Assembly (NCBI GenBank): GCA_041648755.1
Contig: JBAZOJ010000111.1
Location: forward strand, 1 to 11,545
Direction of reading: 5' to 3'
DNA: 11,545 nt
DNA from: JBAZOJ01 sp041648755
GTDB taxonomy: Bacteria; Planctomycetota; B143-G9
Position numbers and translations under genes: made by a program. Under the pieces are notes generated by a model that made no database searches, had not been told where the DNA came from, and saw only the letters and a list, made by a program, of their open reading frames with translations. Positions 7,054 to 11,545 of this stretch are shown one piece after another (the first letter of the stretch is position 1; every line of letters starts with the position of its first letter).

Positions 7054-7904
7054 GCGGTGAAGAAGCGGACCGCTCTTCCAGAAAGCGCATACTCGCCGGA
7101 ATCAAGAACAGGCTCCTGATGGAGAATGCCAATGGGGTTTCGGGCATTGTACGTGGCGGAAAGCTGATTCCTGAGTCTTCTGAAATACTGCCACCATCGT
7201 CGCCGAAACCGCAGGTAGTTCCGCAACGAGCCAGGGAAAACGAATTGCCGACTCGTCGGCATCATCAACTGACCATGCTCAGCAAGTTGGGCAGCACCCC
7301 GCTTCCTTCCGAAATCATGCCAACCGAGGTCAAAGTAGCCGAGCTCGCGAAACTCCACGCAAGTCTGGTGGAATGCCGTGCGTGTGGTGTCAATGCGAAG
7401 CGAATCCAGGCAGTGTTCGGAGTCGGGGATCCGGATGCAGCCATCATGTTCGTCGGAGAAGCACCGGGAGCTGATGAGGATCAACAGGGCGAGCCATTCG
7501 TAGGACGAGCAGGCAGATTGCTCACGGACATCATCGAGAAGGGGATGAAGATCTCCAGGTCACAAGTCTATATCGCGAATGTACTCAAGTGCCGCCCCCC
7601 CGAGAACAGGACTCCCACACCACAGGAAGCAGAGGTCTGCGGGCCGTTTCTGGAGAGGCAGATCGAGATAGTCCGCCCAAGGGTGCTCTGCGCTCTTGGA
7701 GCTGTGCCGTCGCGTTTTCTTCTCAATACCGATGCAGGCACTTCGATCGGATCGCTTCGAGGCAAGATCCACCACTATCGCCAGATCCCGCTGATCGTCA
7801 CCTACCATCCGAGCTATCTGCTTCGTAATCCCGATGCCAAGGCCCCGGCGTGGGTAGACATCAAGTTCATGATGGCAACCATCGGGATGCAGCCTCCTGA
7901 TTGA
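7050..7904 (+). CDS. family 4 (Fe-S) uracil-DNA glycosylase
   Basis: The enzyme removes uracil from DNA to start base excision repair. The catalytic domain (about 95-284) shows the family signature GEAPGADEDQQGEPFVGRAG (136-155) and the second motif HPSYLLR (253-259). The four 4Fe-4S cysteines are present: Cys109-x2-Cys112 and Cys181-x15-Cys197, the spacing known for thermophile family 4 enzymes. Residues 1-94 are a weakly structured N-terminal extension, charged and Pro-rich, of unknown role; many homologues have extensions there. A good AGGGG site (7040-7044) and an ATGA overlap with nrnA mark it as part of the operon. It is the last gene, and its stop abuts the stop of the opposite-strand gene. 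Phage SPO1 polymerase-related domains share the fold, but the cysteines and motifs favour a true UDG. Confidence 0.93.
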   Translation: MSGEEADRSSRKRILAGIKNRLLMENANGVSGIVRGGKLIPESSEILPPSSPKPQVVPQRARENELPTRRHHQLTMLSKLGSTPLPSEIMPTEVKVAELAKLHASLVECRACGVNAKRIQAVFGVGDPDAAIMFVGEAPGADEDQQGEPFVGRAGRLLTDIIEKGMKISRSQVYIANVLKCRPPENRTPTPQEAEVCGPFLERQIEIVRPRVLCALGAVPSRFLLNTDAGTSIGSLRGKIHHYRQIPLIVTYHPSYLLRNPDAKAPAWVDIKFMMATIGMQPPD

Positions 7905-8597
7905 TCACTCCGGCCATCTGTAGTTGACGAAGCGTGGGAAAATCACCTTTCCGCTGCCGTCTTCACTTCCTGCCCTGACAATTTCCGAAATATTGAAGCC
8001 AAGCTTCTCCAGCGGAACTGTGTCAGCAATGAAGCAGCGGTTGCCGACTGCGAGATCCATTTCCGGATGGAACTGAGTACCCAGCAATCTGAGCTTAGGA
8101 TTGACGAAGCCTTGTACTGCACAGTCGCTGGTTCGCGCTGTTATTTGCCAATCATCGGGAAGGTCATGGACTTCGTCAAAATGCCCCATGAACACTCGGA
8201 ATGGGTTCGGGAGTCCATCGAACCAGTCGCTACCGGCCTCTCCCCACGAGACATTCATCCAACCCATCTCAGTCACCTGCGCCCGCCGAACATGCGACAC
8301 CCCCAGTAGCGCACGCACAATCATCTGATGGCCGTAGCAGATGCCAAGGATGGGGATCCTCATTTTGGCTGCTTCTCTGATTAGATGTTCGCACGGCTCT
8401 ACGATCGGATAGTCTCTGGTAATGGAGCACGTACTCCCCGAGAGAATGATGTGGGTGAAGCCTTCCGGTGATTCCGGGATACCGTCGCGCCAAGACTTGA
8501 CCAGAACGCATTCCGTTTCGACCGGCAACCATCTGGGTGCTTGAAAGTCCGGCAGCGCAGTCCTGGGCTCAAGATCCAAAGCAAGTACTCTTGACAT
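7905..8597 (-). CDS. stand-alone class I glutamine amidotransferase-like protein
   Basis: The 230 residues form a class I (triad) glutamine amidotransferase domain. The nucleophile Cys87 sits in GICYGHQM, and His177/Glu179 in FHPEM complete the triad. The oxyanion-side motif reads ILSGST (51-56) instead of the common SGGP. Such domains release ammonia from glutamine for a partner synthetase, or act as gamma-glutamyl hydrolases. No synthetase domain or partner gene is beside it, so the substrate is unknown; GuaA-like stand-alone 'GMP synthase, glutamine amidotransferase domain' is the likely automatic label. About 45 residues follow the His-Glu pair and end in 'FPRFVNYRWPE', an unusual tail. 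The ATG at 8597 has an AGGAG site five bases upstream. It is divergent from the exported protein and convergent with the operon. Confidence 0.85.
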   Translation of the reverse strand: MSRVLALDLEPRTALPDFQAPRWLPVETECVLVKSWRDGIPESPEGFTHIILSGSTCSITRDYPIVEPCEHLIREAAKMRIPILGICYGHQMIVRALLGVSHVRRAQVTEMGWMNVSWGEAGSDWFDGLPNPFRVFMGHFDEVHDLPDDWQITARTSDCAVQGFVNPKLRLLGTQFHPEMDLAVGNRCFIADTVPLEKLGFNISEIVRAGSEDGSGKVIFPRFVNYRWPE

Positions 8598-8616
8598 CGG
8601 TTCTCCTTGTGCCCCT

Positions 8617-8622
8617 ATATTA
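8617..8622 (-). promoter_or_regulatory. possible -10 element for the amidotransferase gene
   Basis: On the minus strand TAATAT (8622-8617), within GGATAATATAGG, stands about 20 bases before the ATG, so the transcript would begin just ahead of the AAGGAG ribosome site. No convincing -35 box lies at the right distance; TTTGCT is the best nearby. Weak candidate. Confidence 0.35.
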
Positions 8623-8665
8623 TCCCGCTTGCGGCAGGAGCAAACTCAGGTTCCAGTCTTCGCAA

Positions 8666-8693
8666 TTGACTGTACAGCTTCCGAGGGTATCAT
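8666..8693 (+). promoter_or_regulatory. sigma70-type promoter for the exported protein gene
   Basis: TTGACT (8666-8671) and TATCAT (8688-8693) are 16 bases apart, each matching five of six consensus bases. The start of transcription is predicted at about 8700-8702, on the GTG/ATG start codons at 8699/8702. If this promoter is used, the mRNA is leaderless or nearly so, and the GAGGG at 8683-8687 would not be transcribed. Confidence 0.5.
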
Positions 8694-8701
8694 CTACCGT
8701 G

Positions 8702-10672
8702 ATGGAACGATTCAACTCCACTGTGGTTCGTCTGTCGCACAGCATTATCGCCTGTGGCGCGGTAGTTATTACCTCGCTCGCGATTCTTCTTGGATCGACC
8801 ATAGTAGTTTCGGCGGCGCCGGGCGCCGAGGGCGCTTTGGAATACCTGCGTCGCGAGATGGACGTCTTTTCCTCGCGGATGATCCTGTACGACGACGAAG
8901 CTTCCGGGGGCGAGAGGTATTACCCATCGGGAGCTCTGGAATTGGGAACAGAGACCCCCACACTTGTCGTTGAGCACTCCACGGTCAATCCTGCGCGAGG
9001 CCGAACCTGTCTGAAGGTCGTCTGGAAACCAACCGGAGAAGACCACACGGTCCAACTATACTGGCAATTCCCCGAGCACAATTGGGGGAAGTTCCCCGGC
9101 AGAGATCTCACCGGGGCAGACACGCTGAGTTTCCGTGCTCGCGGGGAGACAGGTGAAGAGTTGGCTGAATTTGTTTTTGGAGGCTTCAACAAGGAACAGC
9201 GTCCTGACATGCCCTTTCGAGATAGCTGCGGGCCGGTTACTACGAAGCCGATGCAGTTGTCTCGCGATTGGGCGGAATACTCGATTGACCTCCGGGGGCA
9301 GGATCTGTCCAATATTATCGGGGCATTCTGCTGGACAACCAGCGGGCGATTCAATCCTAAAGGCTGCACATTTTACCTCGATGAGATCGCCATCGACAAG
9401 AAGCTGTTGGACGAACCTCGGCTTGTCAGGTCATTCAGGATCGAACGAAGCGAGCTGTCTCCAATCGCCCTGGCAGCGCTCGATCCTGCCGTCGAGCCGT
9501 TTCTCCTGAACGCGTGCCATGTATCAGATAATGCCGCAATGGTTGGGGCTCTTTGCTCGTCAGGGAGCCAGACAGACGTAGCCCGCGCACGTCTGATATG
9601 TGACGCTTTTGTGCAACTGATTAAGACTGCCGGAGACGGTCACATTGCGGATGCGTACTGCTGTGGAGCCGTGCAGGACAAGGACTGGACCGGCGTTGTC
9701 AGACCTCGCTTCCCGTATCGTGCGAATAGGGGTGAAAAGGGGATGCCCAACCCTCATGATGCCCCTCGACTTGAAGATGGCTCGGCAAAGGGCGCAATGG
9801 CGTCAACGCAGGCCTGGGCGGGTCTGGCGTTACTTAATATTTGGCAGGCGCTCGGAAGTCCGGATGACTCACAGTATCTGGCATCTGCGAAGTCGCTCGG
9901 ACGCTGGGTGTCAGCGAATTGTTCTGAGGCCCCGCTCGGGTTCGGGTTCACTGGAGGGGGCTTATGGGAAGCGAAGCCGTTTGACCCGAAGGATGCGGGG
10001 AAGCCTGAGAAATGGGGGGTACTCGTACCTGTCAAGTGGCAGGTTACGCAGCACAATGCGCTTCTCTATTCTTTGTTCTTGAGGCTCGCGATGGCAGAAA
10101 AAGATGTCGATGCGAAAGCTACATGGATCAGGTTGGCCGATTCAGCTTCGCGGTTCGTGGATTGGGCGTTTGAGCAAGGGAAGACAGACGGAGGTCGCTT
10201 TGTAGCGGGATCTTCTTTCTTCGAAGGCAAATTCTGGCCGAACATGCTTCAACGGCCGCTTGATGCTAACACACTCTCCGTTCTCGCCTTTCCGTCGAAG
10301 GCTGACCCGTGGTCAGGTGCGTTGGATTGGGTAATGGAAAAGTGCGGTGCAGATGAGGATGTTGGCCGAGGATATGGATACAGCACTGCCAGCCAGGACA
10401 TTTGGCCGGAGGGCAGTGGACAGGTCGCTGCAGCTCTGCTTTCCTGCGGGAAGAGCAAGCAAAGTGCGCTGATTATAGATGTGTTGGAGACGATTCAGAA
10501 CCGCACTCAGGCGGCTGGAGACTCAAAAGGGTCTATCCCTGCCGCATATCCGAAGGAAGTGCTAACCGATTTCGATTGGAAATACTACCCGGTACCGCAC
10601 ATAGCTGCTACATCGTGGTACATCATGGCGAAGAACAGATACAACCCTCTGACGGGGCGCAGACTCCAGTAG
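8702..10672 (+). CDS. exported protein: CBM-like beta domain plus alpha/alpha-barrel (six-hairpin glycosidase-like) domain
   Basis: This gene encodes 656 residues from the ATG at 8702; an in-frame GTG at 8699 is equally possible. The frame is open back to 8537, but that part overlaps the divergent gene and lies ahead of a clear signal peptide. Residues 1-38 have basic residues, a long hydrophobic core and a V-S-A cleavage site. Residues about 75-232 look like a jelly-roll carbohydrate-binding domain: 'TLSFRARG', then 'WAEYSIDLRGQDLSNIIGAFCWTT' ending in 'FYLDEIAID', the pattern of CBM11/CIA30-like folds. From about 260 on there are repeated amphipathic helices with aromatic loops ('STQAWAGLALLNIWQAL', 'WQVTQHNALLYSLFLRLA', 'DIWPEGSGQVAAALL'), as in (alpha/alpha)6 barrels of glycosidases and polysaccharide lyases. 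It probably acts on a polysaccharide outside the cytoplasm. The exact family and catalytic residues are not recognised. Confidence 0.8.
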   Translation: MERFNSTVVRLSHSIIACGAVVITSLAILLGSTIVVSAAPGAEGALEYLRREMDVFSSRMILYDDEASGGERYYPSGALELGTETPTLVVEHSTVNPARGRTCLKVVWKPTGEDHTVQLYWQFPEHNWGKFPGRDLTGADTLSFRARGETGEELAEFVFGGFNKEQRPDMPFRDSCGPVTTKPMQLSRDWAEYSIDLRGQDLSNIIGAFCWTTSGRFNPKGCTFYLDEIAIDKKLLDEPRLVRSFRIERSELSPIALAALDPAVEPFLLNACHVSDNAAMVGALCSSGSQTDVARARLICDAFVQLIKTAGDGHIADAYCCGAVQDKDWTGVVRPRFPYRANRGEKGMPNPHDAPRLEDGSAKGAMASTQAWAGLALLNIWQALGSPDDSQYLASAKSLGRWVSANCSEAPLGFGFTGGGLWEAKPFDPKDAGKPEKWGVLVPVKWQVTQHNALLYSLFLRLAMAEKDVDAKATWIRLADSASRFVDWAFEQGKTDGGRFVAGSSFFEGKFWPNMLQRPLDANTLSVLAFPSKADPWSGALDWVMEKCGADEDVGRGYGYSTASQDIWPEGSGQVAAALLSCGKSKQSALIIDVLETIQNRTQAAGDSKGSIPAAYPKEVLTDFDWKYYPVPHIAATSWYIMAKNRYNPLTGRRLQ

Positions 10673-10715
10673 CCCTCCTGCACGCCCTTGGGTGCACGGT
10701 CAGCGCCACAGTGCG

Positions 10716-10754
10716 CCAAGGTGTTCCCTTATTTGAGATGACCAAGGTGTTCCC
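10716..10754. repeat. 13-bp direct repeat in the gap between convergent genes
   Basis: CCAAGGTGTTCCC occurs at 10716-10728 and again, without a mismatch, at 10742-10754. The two copies are separated by exactly 13 bases. The second ends two bases before the tspO stop codon. Both lie in the 84-base gap between the exported protein gene and tspO. The same gap holds an imperfect stem TGCAC/GTGCA (10679-10696) without a T tract. Confidence 0.8.
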
Positions 10755-10756
10755 GC

Positions 10757-11227
10757 CTAATTGTGCTTCGCAATCCAGATATTCAGAGCTGATGCGAAAC
10801 AGACCCACACGAGATAGGGAATCTGGAGGATGCCAGCAATGGGGGAAACCCGCCAGAAAGTGAAGATCATCGCCGCTATTGCTACAAGCAGGATCGCTAT
10901 CTCCACAGACGCCAGGGTCGGCATCCGAAGGCCAAAGAAGATGCCCGTCCACGCAACGTTGAGAATCAACTGCAGCGCGAACAGCAAGAGGGCCAATTGC
11001 ACGTCGGCCCGCTCGAATCCTTTGGTGGCAACGATGTATGAAGAGATGACCATCAAAATGAAAAGAGATGTCCAAACCGGCCCGAAGAGCCAGTCTGGAG
11101 GCCGCCATGTCGGGCGCGACAAGGCTTCATACCATGGCCCCAATCCCATGCTCGTGAAGATCGAGCCAAGGGCCGCAGAAGCGAAAACGGCCACTGCGCA
11201 AACTGCCAACCACATGAAGTTGCTCAT
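10757..11227 (-). CDS. tspO: TspO/MBR family membrane protein
   Basis: TspO is the bacterial counterpart of the mitochondrial benzodiazepine receptor. It is a five-helix membrane protein that binds porphyrins and is linked to stress responses and tetrapyrrole handling. The 156 residues match the family length. Landmarks are WYEALSRPTWRPPDWLFGPVW (32-52), with the conserved Trp and Pro-Pro of the first loop, 'LNVAWTGIFF' (89-98) and 'PYLVWVCFASALN' (137-149). Five hydrophobic segments can be drawn at about 5-27, 48-68, 76-98, 106-124 and 130-152. The ATG at 11227 has a GGAGGT site seven bases upstream and its own sigma70-type promoter. Its neighbours (a hydantoinase-type gene upstream, an exported carbohydrate-active-type protein downstream) give no functional hint. 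Confidence 0.95.
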   Translation of the reverse strand: MSNFMWLAVCAVAVFASAALGSIFTSMGLGPWYEALSRPTWRPPDWLFGPVWTSLFILMVISSYIVATKGFERADVQLALLLFALQLILNVAWTGIFFGLRMPTLASVEIAILLVAIAAMIFTFWRVSPIAGILQIPYLVWVCFASALNIWIAKHN

Positions 11228-11245
11228 ACGTAGTACCTCCGCATC

Positions 11246-11273
11246 ATTCTAAGGCTTAGGCAGGCTACGTCAA
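11246..11273 (-). promoter_or_regulatory. sigma70-type promoter of tspO
   Basis: On the minus strand TTGACG (11273-11268) and TAGAAT (11251-11246) are 16 bases apart, each five of six consensus bases. The transcript would begin near 11239, just before the GGAGGT ribosome site, leaving a very short leader. A small palindrome CTAAG-G-CTTAG (11249-11259) overlaps the -10 box and spacer and could be an operator half-site pair. Confidence 0.6.
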
Positions 11274-11280
11274 CCGGGCT

Positions 11281-11334
11281 GATTGTGCAGGTCACGGCGA
11301 GGTCAGCGTCCGGTATTGAGTGTGGTGCACAATC
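11281..11334. repeat. 9-bp inverted repeat upstream of tspO
   Basis: GATTGTGCA (11281-11289) and its exact reverse complement TGCACAATC (11326-11334) flank 36 bases. Both arms lie upstream of the tspO -35 box, in the 166-base gap between the hydantoinase-type gene and tspO. The spacer shows no strong hairpin and no T tract follows, so a plain terminator is unlikely. A paired regulator site, or a long weak stem at the end of the upstream mRNA, remains possible. Confidence 0.65.
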
Positions 11335-11393
11335 TGGCAGGGCTGTTTTGCGATGGACACGAGTTGCCGTGAGTTGAACTTTCGTACTCGTCG

Positions 11394-11545
11394 CTAACGT
11401 GCGCCCCACCCGCCTCCGCCCGGGGTCCTCACTATAAGAAGATCACCAGGTTCCATACCCCAGGTTCCAATTCCGGCTACGGCGGAAGACAGCGCGTTCG
11501 CCCGAACAATCTCTTGTTCGCCCCGGGCTCCCGGAGCCCCTCCGT
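11394..11545 (-). CDS. hydantoinase B/oxoprolinase family protein, C-terminal end only
   Basis: Reading leftward from the right edge, 49 codons are open before a TAG at 11396-11394. They begin GGAPGARGEQEIVRAN and end EPGDLLIVRTPGGGGWGAR. This is the typical C-terminus of the HyuB subunit of N-methylhydantoinases, 5-oxoprolinase and acetone-carboxylase-like enzymes: a glycine-rich GGxPGxxGxN segment, then 'l.pGD.l.i.TPGGGGwG' close to the end. The family opens cyclic amide rings (hydantoins, 5-oxoproline) with ATP, together with an HyuA subunit normally encoded next to it. The start and any hyuA lie beyond the window. The substrate cannot be inferred. The fragment is too short for a length-based gene search but the motif is distinctive. 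Confidence 0.82.
   Translation of the reverse strand, partial: GGAPGARGEQEIVRANALSSAVAGIGTWGMEPGDLLIVRTPGGGGWGAR

Noticed and set aside
8537..8701. Upstream extension of the exported protein frame to 8537
   Set aside because: It overlaps the divergent amidotransferase coding region and would bury a clear signal peptide 55 residues inside the protein.
10677..10697. Stem TGCAC...GTGCA after the exported protein gene as an intrinsic terminator
   Set aside because: Short imperfect stem with a bulged G and no T tract on either strand; left unannotated as a terminator.
11446..11469. 10-bp direct repeat CCAGGTTCCA at 11446-11455 and 11460-11469
   Set aside because: Within the coding end of the hydantoinase-type gene (GTWGMEPG); the copies are 14 bases apart, read in different frames, and are explained by codons.
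11503..11539. Two perfect hairpins, CGAACAA-TCTC-TTGTTCG (11503-11520) and GGGCTC-CCG-GAGCCC (11525-11539), looking like tandem terminators
   Set aside because: They lie inside the hydantoinase-B-type reading frame on the minus strand, where they encode conserved GGAPGARGEQEIVRAN residues, and no T tract follows. Likely coincidences of coding sequence.

Overview
The window is bacterial, of moderate to slightly high GC, and densely coded: nine complete protein genes plus one truncated at each edge, with no gene-free stretch over 170 bases. No RNA gene, insertion sequence, CRISPR array or prophage part was seen. The sequence gives no firm taxonomic marker. The compact NusA with a short N-terminal domain, the order nusA-infB-ylxP-rbfA-DHH phosphoesterase, and the esterase with a C-terminal beta domain would suit a deep-branching environmental lineage such as Planctomycetota, Armatimonadota or a related candidate phylum. 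That placement is inference and is weak.

Layout. (1) 1-792 (+): the 3' part of a secreted-type alpha/beta hydrolase. (2) 794-1285 (-): a small membrane-anchored, pilin-like protein whose stop lies one base from the esterase stop. (3) 1286-1443: a divergent control region holding a near-consensus sigma70 promoter and then an intrinsic-terminator-like hairpin with a U8 tract, just before nusA. (4) 1444-7904 (+): a tightly packed information-processing operon, nusA, infB, ylxP, rbfA, nrnA-type DHH phosphoesterase and family 4 uracil-DNA glycosylase. Its later genes overlap (41-bp nested start, then two ATGA junctions). (5) 7905-8597 (-): a stand-alone class I glutamine amidotransferase whose stop directly abuts the glycosylase stop. 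(6) 8598-8701: a divergent promoter region. (7) 8702-10672 (+): a large exported protein with a carbohydrate-binding-like beta domain and an alpha/alpha-barrel-like domain. (8) 10757-11227 (-): TspO/MBR membrane protein with its own promoter. (9) 11394-11545 (-): the last 49 codons of a hydantoinase B/oxoprolinase-type gene.

How the genes work together. The central operon joins transcription elongation and termination (NusA), translation initiation (IF2), 30S maturation (RbfA), nanoRNA/pAp turnover (NrnA-type) and DNA repair (UDG). The ribosome and transcription genes are a classical cluster; the UDG sits where truB/ribF are often found. The strongest candidate for new biology is the nusA leader: a promoter, a short leader, a terminator hairpin, then the gene for the factor that itself acts on such terminators. 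This suggests autoregulated attenuation of the whole operon. Secondary points are the TTG start of infB, the acidic-then-basic tail on RbfA, a possibly leaderless mRNA for the exported protein, and repeats in the non-coding gaps around tspO.
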